In this document: positions 8,356 to 17,263 of the stretch, in pieces
Numbering within the stretch: position 1 is the first letter of the stretch
Layout of the letters: every line of letters starts with the position of its first letter
Source of the DNA: Bacteroidota bacterium
Lineage (GTDB): Bacteria > Bacteroidota > Bacteroidia > Flavobacteriales > Weeksellaceae
Direction of reading: 5' to 3'
Assembly (NCBI GenBank): GCA_023461035.1
Contig: JAEWOD010000032.1
Coordinates: 1-64,000, forward strand
Length of the DNA: 64,000 nucleotides
Program-made: the position numbers and the translations under genes
The notes under the pieces: model-generated
Database searches by the model: none
What the model was told of the DNA's origin: nothing
What the model saw: the letters and a program-made list of their open reading frames with translations, nothing else

Positions 8356-8952
8356 TCAAATCCATCGGTTTTCCACAGCAAGGGAAATTAATTCGATCAG
8401 TGTTTTAGTTTTGGTTTTTCGAAAAATATTTTTACGGTGTGTGGCTACAGTTAGAGGGCTGATGTTCAGTTCTGAAGCGATATCTTCTGAAGTTTTACTT
8501 TGACTTATCAATTGTATGATTTCCAGTTCGCGTTTACTTAGTTTAACAGGATGATGGATATTACTTGATTTATGTACGAATTTCTTTTTGGAATGAAGCA
8601 ATGCCATTTTTACGGTCAGAAATAATTGTTCCTTGTGAAAGGGTTTAATTAGAAAAGCGAAAGGTTGGGTCGTTTCAGCACGTTTAATGGTTTCATTATC
8701 GCTATAAGCTGTCAGAAAAATAACAGGTGCCGAGGGACTTAATTTAAGATTACCGATGAGTCCAATACCATCAATATCATTTTCAAGATTGATGTCTGAT
8801 AATACCAAATCAAAATCAGTTTCATGGCTTAATTCGATTGCTTGCTCTGGCGTAGTGGCAATTTCAGCATAAAAACCTATGCTTTCCAATTGCATTTTCA
8901 AATTATTAGCGATGATGATTTCGTCTTCTATGACCAGTATTTCTTGTTTCAT
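8356..8952 (-). CDS. Response regulator, receiver plus LuxR-type HTH
   Basis: A 198-residue regulator. The receiver domain (1-120) has ED at 9-10, phospho-acceptor D53 in LVLSDINL, T in FLTAY and K in LIKPF. The NarL/LuxR HTH (about 135-195) reads LSKRELEIIQLISQSKTSED then LNISPLTVATHRKNIFRK. Its start codon overlaps the stop of the upstream kinase gene by 4 bases, so the two are translationally coupled and form a cognate pair. Confidence 0.92.
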   Translation of the reverse strand: MKQEILVIEDEIIIANNLKMQLESIGFYAEIATTPEQAIELSHETDFDLVLSDINLENDIDGIGLIGNLKLSPSAPVIFLTAYSDNETIKRAETTQPFAFLIKPFHKEQLFLTVKMALLHSKKKFVHKSSNIHHPVKLSKRELEIIQLISQSKTSEDIASELNISPLTVATHRKNIFRKTKTKTLIELISLAVENRWI

Positions 8953-11900
8953 TTTGTATTTTTGGGAATGATAAATTCGACGATAGAACCTTCTGAATTA
9001 TGAATACTCAGATTTCCTTTTAACTCTTTGACCAGCGTATAAATCAAGTTCATACCCTTGCTGGACTTCAAGTCTAGTGTTTCAGGCACAAATCCCTGTC
9101 CGTTATCCTGATAGACAAGAACGATTTCGGCTTCATTTTCTTTCCCTGATATCCTGATTTTCTTATCAATTTGCTCTTCGGCAAAAGCGTGTTTGAGTGA
9201 GTTGGTAACCAATTCATTAAAAATCAGACCTAAATAGGTTATACGGTTGGTGGGGAAATCAAAAGCAGGTAAATTAAATTCTGTATGAATTTTTTGACCG
9301 GAAAATAGAATGATGTCTTTTACGAGTTCTTCTATGAATTTATCGGTATGAATCTTCTTACTGTCATCACGATTGAGCAAATCATGTACCTTGGCCACAG
9401 TATATACTCTTGATTGTAAGAGTTTTAGTTTTCCCTGTATTTCCTGATTTTCTATATCAAAAGTTTGTAAATCTATCAAACTGGTAATCAATTGTAAATT
9501 GTTTTTTACGCGGTGATTAAGTTCCTGCATGAGGAAAGAAATATTTTTTTGCTGTTTTTGGGAGATTTCAAGCGAGTGGTTCAAAGCGGTATTTGTGTTG
9601 TTCAATTCCTTTGTTCTTTTTTCCACCATCTGAACCAATCTACGGTTGGTTTTCTTCTGTTGATGGTTTTTATAAAAGAGAATTAAGCCGGTTAAAAGCA
9701 GAAATGAAAAGATAACCAAGAGTTTGAACCAATTGGATTTATACCAGGGAGATTTGATGATAACCACCATTTGATCTTCATTTCCCCAGATCAATTCATT
9801 ATTACTTCCCTGTACTTTAAAAATATAGGTGCCCGGATTTAGATTGGTATAAGTTGTGGATTTTTCTTTAGTTTCTGGCCGCCAATGAGTGTCAAATCCC
9901 TCCAGCATAAAACGATACCTGTTTTTTTCAGAACGGAGAAAATTTAGACTGATGTAATCAAAACTTATCACATTTTCGTTATGGGATAAATAGATCGTGT
10001 CCGAATAAATGATATTTTGATTCAGAGATTTTCCAAACAATTTCACGTCTTCAATGACGGTTTGTCCGATTTTTTTATTGACAAGAACTTTATCAGGTTG
10101 TATAATGTTGAACCCATTCATCCCTCCGAAATAAAAATGACCGAAAAGGTCTTTATATGCAGCTTTTCCGTTGAACTCATTATTTTGTAACCCATCTTCT
10201 TCTGTGTAATTTTTAAATTGTTTATTTTCAGGGCTGTATACAGATATTCCGAAATTTGTAGACATCCAGATTCGATCATTTTTATCTACAAGAATTCCAT
10301 AAATAAAATCGTTAGGAAATCCGTTTTGTCTATACCATTTGGTTACCGTATTTTTTTTTCTGTCTATTTTATTTAATCCTTTAGCGGTCCCTACCCATAT
10401 TTTACCCTCACTGTCCTCTGAAATTGAAAAGACCCGCGGATTGGAGAGGTTTCCGTAATATTTGACTTTGTCTTCATTCAAACTATACAAACCCTCATCA
10501 CTTCCTATCCAGACCGTTCCGGACTGATCAATATAGCTTGTACGTGAACGGATGAGCTTCTTTCCATCAATATAGAGAGGATGGGTTTCACCGGTAAGGA
10601 TATTCATTTCAAAAATACCCTCTGACCAGGTATGAATCCATAACTTTTCCCTTGAAACAAATGTGAGTTGGATAACATCCCGATCTTTGAACGGAACCGG
10701 GATTTTTTCAAATTTATCTGTCGCCTCATCGTATCTGACTAAGCCTTCCTCAAATCCCCCGGCCCAAATTCTCCCACTTTTATCTTGAACAATGGTATAT
10801 TCCAGATTATTAGTAAGATAGAGTTTAAAATTCTTCTTTTTTAAATTGTATTTTACAAACCCCATTTCTGTAGCCATCCATAAATCGTCTTCTTTACGCA
10901 GAAAATTAAATATACTGATGAAATCTTTTTTAGGTGAATTTTTTACGTCAATCCGTAAAGGAGTAAATTTTTTATGGAGAGGATGATAATAAAGAATTCC
11001 TTTTGTTTCTGTTCCGAAAAATGTTCCGCCAAGCAGATCCTCTTTAACACTTAAAATCGTCGCTTCTATTTCATGATCCGCAAAATCCAGAAATTTTATT
11101 TTATTGAGCTCCCTGAAATTATTGAGAAAATAGTTCTGAACCAGCCCTCCTACAAAAACTTTATTTTCATCCCATTTGAACAAAGTTTTTACATAGATTT
11201 CATGAGTGAGGTAGAGCTTTTCATCCGACAAATTATATTCATAAAGTCCATGATTGGTACCGATTAAAACTCTGAAAGAATTGGATTTTAAAATGGCATT
11301 TATTTGTTTGGTTTTTAGTTGTTTAAATAAGTCTTCCGAATAAATTTCCGACGTATTTTCATTCAAAATATAAACACCGCTGGCATTGGTTCCAATCAGA
11401 TAAAGATTTTCTTTTATAGGGACAATAGTAGTTACAAAGTCATTTTCAAGGATACCCGGCACTTTGATGGTTTTGATTTTTTTTGTTTTGCGGTCGATTG
11501 TAAAACAATTTCCTATCGCACCGACTATTATATTTTTGGGGCTGGAAGTAAGCGTGTAACTGAATTTAATGAATTCATTTCCAGAGTCAGCTTGGTTGAA
11601 ATCTAAAAATCTGTTTTCTTTTGGCAAAAAGGCATTGACCGAATTGGTGTTGGTTGCAATCCATAAAGTATCATTTAAGAAAAGCAATGAACGAATGTGG
11701 TCGTCTTTCAATTCATTTGGTTCGGAACCTGAAAAATATACTTTTACCAGATTACCATTGTATCGGTTCAAACCATTTTGGGTTCCTATCCATAGATAAC
11801 CTTTTGTATCAAAGTCCATAGCCGAAACACCCAATTGTGATAATCCTTCTTCTTGTGAAATTTCTTTAACGGTTAAATTTTCTTGCGCAGAAAGACTTCC

Positions 11901-11957
11901 AAAGATGAAAGCCCCGAGTAGTAGAATAAAGACTAATTTTTGTATAGAAATTTTCAC
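8949..11957 (-). CDS. Propeller-type sensor histidine kinase (Reg_prop, Y_Y_Y, HisKA_2)
   Basis: A 1002-residue membrane kinase. A signal sequence (LVFILLLGAFIFGSLSAQ) is followed by about 620 residues of beta-propeller repeats with the regulator-propeller signature (GYLWIGTQNGLNRYN, GKIWVGTAKGLNKI, DRIWMSTNFGISVY), a Y_Y_Y domain (RFMLEGFDTHW), and one transmembrane helix (LLVIFSFLLLTGLILFY). The cytosolic part has a HisKA_2-type H box (MQELNHRVKNNLQLITSLI) and an HATPase domain (NELVTNSLKHA, DNGQGF, GMNLI). No receiver or AraC domain is fused; the response regulator is the next gene. The ligand of the periplasmic propeller is unknown. Confidence 0.93.
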   Translation of the reverse strand: MKISIQKLVFILLLGAFIFGSLSAQENLTVKEISQEEGLSQLGVSAMDFDTKGYLWIGTQNGLNRYNGNLVKVYFSGSEPNELKDDHIRSLLFLNDTLWIATNTNSVNAFLPKENRFLDFNQADSGNEFIKFSYTLTSSPKNIIVGAIGNCFTIDRKTKKIKTIKVPGILENDFVTTIVPIKENLYLIGTNASGVYILNENTSEIYSEDLFKQLKTKQINAILKSNSFRVLIGTNHGLYEYNLSDEKLYLTHEIYVKTLFKWDENKVFVGGLVQNYFLNNFRELNKIKFLDFADHEIEATILSVKEDLLGGTFFGTETKGILYYHPLHKKFTPLRIDVKNSPKKDFISIFNFLRKEDDLWMATEMGFVKYNLKKKNFKLYLTNNLEYTIVQDKSGRIWAGGFEEGLVRYDEATDKFEKIPVPFKDRDVIQLTFVSREKLWIHTWSEGIFEMNILTGETHPLYIDGKKLIRSRTSYIDQSGTVWIGSDEGLYSLNEDKVKYYGNLSNPRVFSISEDSEGKIWVGTAKGLNKIDRKKNTVTKWYRQNGFPNDFIYGILVDKNDRIWMSTNFGISVYSPENKQFKNYTEEDGLQNNEFNGKAAYKDLFGHFYFGGMNGFNIIQPDKVLVNKKIGQTVIEDVKLFGKSLNQNIIYSDTIYLSHNENVISFDYISLNFLRSEKNRYRFMLEGFDTHWRPETKEKSTTYTNLNPGTYIFKVQGSNNELIWGNEDQMVVIIKSPWYKSNWFKLLVIFSFLLLTGLILFYKNHQQKKTNRRLVQMVEKRTKELNNTNTALNHSLEISQKQQKNISFLMQELNHRVKNNLQLITSLIDLQTFDIENQEIQGKLKLLQSRVYTVAKVHDLLNRDDSKKIHTDKFIEELVKDIILFSGQKIHTEFNLPAFDFPTNRITYLGLIFNELVTNSLKHAFAEEQIDKKIRISGKENEAEIVLVYQDNGQGFVPETLDLKSSKGMNLIYTLVKELKGNLSIHNSEGSIVEFIIPKNTK

Positions 11958-12149
11958 GAAACCCGAATATAAAAATTTTCATTTTGATTTCCTAAAAATT
12001 AAGCTGAAAGCGGTGTTTGAACCTTTTCAGCTTAATCCATATCTTGATTTTAGTAAAGAGAATTAGATTAGTATGGTTTTTAGGTATGAACAAATTTACA
12101 TTAACAGAATGTCAAACTTTACTGTGTAAAAATAGTTCCAGAATAAAGA

Positions 12150-12177
12150 AGAAAAAATACCCTGAAGAAGGTATTTT
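12150..12177 (-). terminator. Terminator downstream of the ALDH fragment
   Basis: Perfect 8-bp stem AAAATACC/GGTATTTT. Read on the minus strand it is followed by T6-C-TT-C-TTT. It lies about 65 bases after the stop codon of the truncated ALDH copy and probably belonged to the parent gene. No other gene is seen between 11958 and 12240. Confidence 0.5.
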
Positions 12178-12240
12178 ATACAAAATAAAAAACCGACAAA
12201 CTATAGGAGTAAGTCGGCTTAGTATTTAAATTCTCAGGAT

Positions 12241-12671
12241 TTACAAATCAAATTTAATCCCTTGAGCCAGAGGTAAATTCGTTGTATAATTGATTGTATT
12301 TGTTTGTCTTCTCATATACACTTTCCAGGAATCAGAACCGGATTCGCGTCCGCCTCCTGTTTCTTTTTCACCACCAAAAGCCCCACCGATTTCAGCTCCT
12401 GAAGTTCCGATGTTTACATTGGCAATTCCACAGTCAGAACCTGCCGCGCTCAGGAATTTTTCTGCTTCCCGTAGGTTGTTGGTCATGATCGCAGAAGACA
12501 ATCCTTGTGCTACTCCATTCTGGATTTCGATAGCGTTTTCCACTTCTCCCGAATATTTTATCAAATATAAAATCGGGGCAAATGTTTCGTGCTGCACGAT
12601 TTCGTATTCGTTTTTCACTTCTGCAATAGCCGGTTTTACATAGCCGCTTTCGTATCCGCTTCCGCTTAAAA
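12241..12671 (-). pseudogene. 3' fragment of an ALDH7-type dehydrogenase gene
   Basis: About 144 codons match the C-terminal end of the intact dehydrogenase at 18771-20300: HETFAPILYLIKYSG, QGLSSAIMTNNLREAEKF, GTSGAEIGGAFGGEKETGGG and the end AQGIKFDL. The catalytic Cys and Glu regions are absent. By hand count about 48 of roughly 435 positions differ, nearly all synonymous, plus a 3-base deletion that removes one Cys codon. The first 69 bases and several internal stretches are identical. The right end joins a copied recQ 5' end in frame. Same strand as the intact gene. Confidence 0.9.
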
Positions 12672-12818
12672 CACCGCCCGTCGGCAAAATCGCCAGGGTA
12701 TTTTTTCCTTCTAAAACCGAATCAATGATTTCTTTTTGCGGATGTTTGAAATCCGTATAACCCTAATATTTTTTTAATATTTCTTCTGAAGTTAGCACCA
12801 AAAGGGTCTTCGGTAAAA
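12672..12818 (-). pseudogene. Copied recQ 5' end fused to the ALDH fragment
   Basis: 147 bases match 7661-7807 with a constant offset of 5011 and only about four differences. It carries 17 upstream bases, the ATG (12801) and codons 1-43 up to PTGG of Walker A, then runs in frame into the ALDH fragment. One difference changes codon 13 from TGG to TAG, so a fusion protein would stop after 12 residues. Another changes codon 34 from Asp to Asn. The copy stops before any recQ promoter. Confidence 0.92.
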
Positions 12819-12823
12819 TTAAT

Positions 12824-12860
12824 AAAAACCTATAAGGTTTTCAAAACCTTGGAGGTTTTT
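12824..12860. repeat. Tandem palindromes, probable terminator of the receptor gene
   Basis: Two adjacent hairpins, AAACCT-ATA-AGGTTT and AAAACCT-TGG-AGGTTTT, lie just after the copied recQ end and 28 bases past the receptor stop codon. Such AACCT/AGGTT palindromes are frequent between genes in Flavobacteriia. Confidence 0.55.
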
Positions 12861-12887
12861 ATCAAAAACCAAATTTCTAAGTCAAAA

Positions 12888-15260
12888 TCACATTCTTCCC
12901 TGTTCGTCATCCAACGAAGTGTTTTTTACTTTTTTCTCTTTGTTGCTTCCGAAATTATAAGTCAGTTGTACAGAAAATCTGCGGGTTTCCCATTTGTTGA
13001 TCCAATGCGTGGTGACATTGTTTACGGTAGAATAATTGTTCCACATAGATTTTTTCAAAATATTGGAACAACCGGCAGTGATTTGTAATTTGTCATTCAT
13101 AAAAGACTTTTTGACCGAAGCGCTGAAATCGTATACGGCAGGTTTATATCCGGTTGGTGTATTGCTTTTTCCGGCATAAAATCCGTTTAAATTAAATGTC
13201 CATTTTTGGGGTAATGTAAATTTATGATACATATTCAATTCATAACCATAACCGGTTCCATCATAAGCATAGTTGGGAATTTCTGATTTTTCAGATTCCA
13301 AATAGGTATCCAAACTGAATTGCATAGACCACCATTTTCCGACTTCATAAGGAATGCTTGCCGAAAACCCGAAACGCGAACCGTTGGAAGCATTGCTTTG
13401 ATAAATGATGTTGTAATTTTCGGCATCCTGATAATCCACCACATCTACAAATGCGTCTTTGTAGAGATAACCGTAAAGTCCAAACGAAAAAGAATTTTTG
13501 TATATATAATTCAACTCAAAACTATGGTAAAATTGGGGTTTCAATTCCGGATTTCCTGTTTCTATGCTGTAAGCATCTAAATATTGGTAATAAGGATTCA
13601 GGCTCAAATAACCGGGACGCTGGATTCTCCGGCTGTAGCTCAAACGGTATTGATGATTTCCTGTCTCGTAACTGATGGAAGACGAAGGAAACCAGTTCGT
13701 GTAATTGTCTTCGTTGGTTTGATTGTTTACTTTTGAAGTCGCTTCGTAATTGTAATTTTCCATTCGCAATCCGACTAAAAAACTCCACTTTTCTAAATTG
13801 TAACTTAATTGTGAATAAGCCGAAATCAGCTTTTCCTTATACAAAAAATCATTGGTCATCAGGCTGTCGGGAATGATGAAATCAGTTCCTTCAGAAATAG
13901 TGTAATGGTTGAAATAATTCATGTCTACATACGAAAACTTGGCGCCGGCTTCTAAATTTAATTGATCGTTTAATTTCTGGTTCCAGTCGATTTGGGCATT
14001 CATCAGATTGTATTTTGTTTGGTTCAAACCATCTAATTGATTGGACGTTCCGTCGGAAAAATCATTTCGCTGAAAACCCTCAATCGATTTTTTGTAACGA
14101 CTGTAATTGATTTGCGCGTCGATCTTGGTGGTTAAACTGTCTGAAGTGAAATTGTAAAACAAATTTCCGGAAATCTGGTCAACGGGCATTGTGACATTTT
14201 TCATCAATTGAACTTCATTTTGCAGGTTATCATTCAGAAAGTCCAAAGTTCTCCCGGTAGTCAGCTCGTCACCTCTTTCGCTGTAGATCTGCCATTCGGT
14301 ACTGATTAATTGATTTTTATTTAATTTTCTTTCCACTCCCAAATTAAAACTTTTGGCTTCGGTTTCGGGAAGCCAGTAATTGGTTTGATTTAAAAATCGT
14401 TCATCATTTCCCAGTTTTATGGTTTGATTGACTTCGCGGTCGTTGTAAGATTTCCCTTTGTAATAAGAACCGCTCGCATTCACACTCCATTTTTCGTCAT
14501 TATAGAAAAAGCGTCCTCCTATCTGATGTTTGAAATAATCGCCATAACCTGCATAAGTGTAAACATTCCCTCCCAAGCTTTGGGAGATATTTCTTTTTAA
14601 AACGATGTTAAGGATTCCGGTAGTTCCGGTGGCTTCGTACCGGGCTGAAGGCTGTGAAATGATTTCAACTGATTTGATGTCATCGCCTTTGAGCGAACGG
14701 ATGAATTCGCGCAAAGCATCGCCTTGAAGCATTGATTTTTTGCCGTTAATCATAATTTGCATTCCGGTGCTTCCACGAAATTTCAGGTTTTCGTCTTTGT
14801 CTAAACTGATTCCCGGCAATTGCTGCATGGTTTCCAGTCCGTTGTTTCCATCTGAAATTCCCATTTGTTCCACATCATATATTATTTTATCGCCTTTTAT
14901 GGAAATCGCTTTTTTCTTGGCTGAAATCACTGCGGTAGAAAGTTCAATGCTTTTATCTAGTTTTAATTTGATGATAATTGGATTTTTATTTTCGATGGAA
15001 AAAGTTTTTGATTCGTAACCAATGGATTCGATTTCTAAATAAAATTCAGTTGGATTTTCATTTAATTCAAATTCAAAATTCCCATTTTCGTCCGAATAAA
15101 ATGTTTCTACAAATTTTTTTGATGACTTTTCAAAAACCAAAACATCTGCAAAAATGACTGCTTCATTTGTGGTTTCATCTGTTATTTTTCCTTTAATGGT
15201 TTCCTGTGCATTCAGTTGAATGAACAGTAAAACCAGCGTCAATACCCAATATTTTTTCAT
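12888..15260 (-). CDS. Outer-membrane beta-barrel receptor (TonB-dependent-like)
   Basis: About 790 residues. Signal peptide YWVLTLVLLFIQLNAQ; then a carboxypeptidase-regulatory-like domain (TIKGKITDETTNEAVIFADV), a short plug (LPGISLDKDENLKFRGSTGMQIMINGKKSM and IKSVEIISQPSARYEATG) and a long barrel of alternating aromatic strands ending RFSVQLTYNFGSN. This is the outer membrane beta-barrel family (PF14905 type), related to TonB receptors but without an obvious TonB box. The start at 15260 gives a clean MKKYWVL signal; the ATG at 15281 adds seven residues. It is divergent from a LytS/LytTR pair, a frequent flavobacterial arrangement. Substrate unknown. Confidence 0.88.
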   Translation of the reverse strand: MKKYWVLTLVLLFIQLNAQETIKGKITDETTNEAVIFADVLVFEKSSKKFVETFYSDENGNFEFELNENPTEFYLEIESIGYESKTFSIENKNPIIIKLKLDKSIELSTAVISAKKKAISIKGDKIIYDVEQMGISDGNNGLETMQQLPGISLDKDENLKFRGSTGMQIMINGKKSMLQGDALREFIRSLKGDDIKSVEIISQPSARYEATGTTGILNIVLKRNISQSLGGNVYTYAGYGDYFKHQIGGRFFYNDEKWSVNASGSYYKGKSYNDREVNQTIKLGNDERFLNQTNYWLPETEAKSFNLGVERKLNKNQLISTEWQIYSERGDELTTGRTLDFLNDNLQNEVQLMKNVTMPVDQISGNLFYNFTSDSLTTKIDAQINYSRYKKSIEGFQRNDFSDGTSNQLDGLNQTKYNLMNAQIDWNQKLNDQLNLEAGAKFSYVDMNYFNHYTISEGTDFIIPDSLMTNDFLYKEKLISAYSQLSYNLEKWSFLVGLRMENYNYEATSKVNNQTNEDNYTNWFPSSSISYETGNHQYRLSYSRRIQRPGYLSLNPYYQYLDAYSIETGNPELKPQFYHSFELNYIYKNSFSFGLYGYLYKDAFVDVVDYQDAENYNIIYQSNASNGSRFGFSASIPYEVGKWWSMQFSLDTYLESEKSEIPNYAYDGTGYGYELNMYHKFTLPQKWTFNLNGFYAGKSNTPTGYKPAVYDFSASVKKSFMNDKLQITAGCSNILKKSMWNNYSTVNNVTTHWINKWETRRFSVQLTYNFGSNKEKKVKNTSLDDEQGRM

Positions 15261-15461
15261 TTCTATAAAATTATGATGCAAGTGTATTACCTTTTAAAAG
15301 ACGAAAATTCTAAAAAGGATGTGACAGTCATTCTACAAGACCAAACGGAAATTTTACGAGATAAAAAGATTTCGTTGTGTGAAAATAGGCGTTTGTATAA
15401 AGTTTTGATAGGTTGAATTTCAAAATTGAAAACAAGTGTAATTTCAGCGTAATTTCGTGCC

Positions 15462-16490
15462 ATGACTAAAAAACAAGAAATACTATTGCATCTGGGATTT
15501 TGGGTTTTATTCATCGGCATGAATATTCTGTTTGATGTTCTGAATAAGGAGAATGAATTACCTTTACTGTGGACTACTTTACAACAAATTGGATTTGTAA
15601 TTCTGCAGATTATTGTCTTTTATGTCAATTATTTATGGATTTGTCCGAAAACCATTCCGCAGAAAAAATGGACTTTGTTGATTTTGGGACAGATTTTCCT
15701 TTTGTTTTTGTTTCCAAGTTTGAGACACATCATCGAAGAAATTATCATTTATGAAATTACCGGAACTCATAATTATCCAGAACAATCAAGGCTGACACCT
15801 TATTATGTCTATGATAATTCTTATTATTCTGTCCGTATTATTTTATTTGGTCTTGTATTTTATTTTGTGAAAATTCTTTGGAATAACACTCAAAAAATCA
15901 ACGAATTACAACTTGAAAAAAAACAAGCTGAACTGCAAAATCTGAAAAATCAATTGAGTCCGCATTTTCTTTTCAATACTTTGAATAGTTTTTATGCTGA
16001 TTTGATGGATGTACAGCCCAAAATGGCAGATGACATTTTGAAACTTTCTGATATGCTTCGTTATGTAACGTACGAAAATGAGAACGATAAGGTGTATGTA
16101 AAGGATGAAATTCAGTTCATTCAAAACTATATCGATTTGTTTTCAAAACGCTTTGACAATCAACTGGCAATTAAATTTAAACATTCAGAAGTTGATCACA
16201 ACAAACAAATTCCTTCATTGCTTTTGATTCATTTTGTGGAAAATGCGTTGAAACACGGCATCGCAAACAACCCTGAAAAACCTGTAAAAATTGATTTGGT
16301 TACCGATAACAATCGTTTGATTTTTTCGGTTGAAAACTATTTTGAATTAAATGAAAGCTATGATGAGTCAGGAATTGGTTATAAAAATATCCGCCAGCGA
16401 CTGGAGATTTTATTTCCGAAAAATCATACATTAGAAATTCAGGAAACAAATGATTTTTATAAAATTGAATTAAATATTCCGCTTTCGTGA
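15462..16490 (+). CDS. Sensor histidine kinase, LytS/YpdA type
   Basis: A 342-residue membrane kinase. Four predicted transmembrane helices occupy residues about 8-145 (ILLHLGFWVLFIGMNILF, FVILQIIVFYVNYLWI, TLLILGQIFLLFLFP, IILFGLVFYFVKILW), then a short coiled coil. The His_kinase domain has the phospho-acceptor H168 in LSPHFLFNTLNSF and a C-terminal ATPase part (HFVENALKHGIANN, GYKNIRQRL). There is no periplasmic sensor domain of any size. Its stop overlaps the start of the LytTR gene by 4 bases. Confidence 0.93.
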   Translation: MTKKQEILLHLGFWVLFIGMNILFDVLNKENELPLLWTTLQQIGFVILQIIVFYVNYLWICPKTIPQKKWTLLILGQIFLLFLFPSLRHIIEEIIIYEITGTHNYPEQSRLTPYYVYDNSYYSVRIILFGLVFYFVKILWNNTQKINELQLEKKQAELQNLKNQLSPHFLFNTLNSFYADLMDVQPKMADDILKLSDMLRYVTYENENDKVYVKDEIQFIQNYIDLFSKRFDNQLAIKFKHSEVDHNKQIPSLLLIHFVENALKHGIANNPEKPVKIDLVTDNNRLIFSVENYFELNESYDESGIGYKNIRQRLEILFPKNHTLEIQETNDFYKIELNIPLS

Positions 16491-17209
16491 TGAATAAAAC
16501 TTTGACTTGCATCATCGTAGATGACGAACCGCCCGCAATCAGGATTTTACAGAAATATGCGGAACAATTGCCCGATCTGGAATGTTTGGCAACCACGCAA
16601 AAATCAATCGAAGCTTTGCAGTTGGTTGAAACTTTGAAACCTGATATTTTATTTCTTGACATACAAATGCCTGAACTGACCGGAATTCAACTTTCAACTT
16701 TATTGAAGGATAAAGTGAAAATCATTTTTACAACGGCTTACGCGCAATTTGCTCTGGAAGGATTTGAGTTAAATGTAGTGGATTATTTGTTAAAGCCGGT
16801 TTCATTTGACCGGTTTATCAAAGCTGTGGAAAAGGTAAAAAACCAAATACATGTACCTGAAAACAAGGAAAGGCAAGTGGACGAAGATGACTTGTTTTTT
16901 GTGAAAACAGATGGCAAAAACCGTTTCAGGAAAATTCATTTAAATGAGGTTTTTTATCTCGAAAGCATTAAGAATTATGTCATCGTCCATACTGAAAATG
17001 AAGAAATCATCACATATAACACGCTGAAATATTTCGAAGAAAGTTTACCGGAACATCAATTCATAAAAATTCATAAATCTTATCTGGTCTCGCTCAGTAA
17101 AATTGAAAAAACAGATACAAATGAAGTTTGGATTTCAGGTAAAAATCTTCCTTTAGGTGATACTTACAAAAATGTATTTTTTGAGAGGATTAATCAGAGG
17201 ACGTTATAA
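16487..17209 (+). CDS. Response regulator, receiver plus LytTR DNA-binding domain
   Basis: A 240-residue regulator. Receiver residues 1-120 have DDE at 12-14, D58 in ILFLDIQMPE, T in FTTAY and K in LLKPVSF. The LytTR domain (about 138-238) reads FFVKTDGKNRFRKIHLNEVF then YLESIKNYVIVHT, HKSYLVSLSKIE and LPLGDTYKNVF. It is translationally coupled to the kinase gene. The divergent barrel-receptor gene is the most obvious target, by position only. Confidence 0.93.
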   Translation: MMNKTLTCIIVDDEPPAIRILQKYAEQLPDLECLATTQKSIEALQLVETLKPDILFLDIQMPELTGIQLSTLLKDKVKIIFTTAYAQFALEGFELNVVDYLLKPVSFDRFIKAVEKVKNQIHVPENKERQVDEDDLFFVKTDGKNRFRKIHLNEVFYLESIKNYVIVHTENEEIITYNTLKYFEESLPEHQFIKIHKSYLVSLSKIEKTDTNEVWISGKNLPLGDTYKNVFFERINQRTL

Positions 17210-17263
17210 AAGCTTCTGTCTTAAAATTATCTATTATCAAAAAATTAATTAATGGTTGTAATT

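Noticed and set aside
12017..12229. 70-codon plus-strand frame after the kinase gene
   Set aside because: It runs through two hairpins, has no recognisable domain or promoter, and overlaps the terminator of the ALDH fragment.
12241..12687. ALDH C-terminal frame read as a functional small gene
   Set aside because: It lacks the catalytic Cys and Glu and its only upstream coding sequence is a recQ piece with a nonsense codon; it is a fragment.
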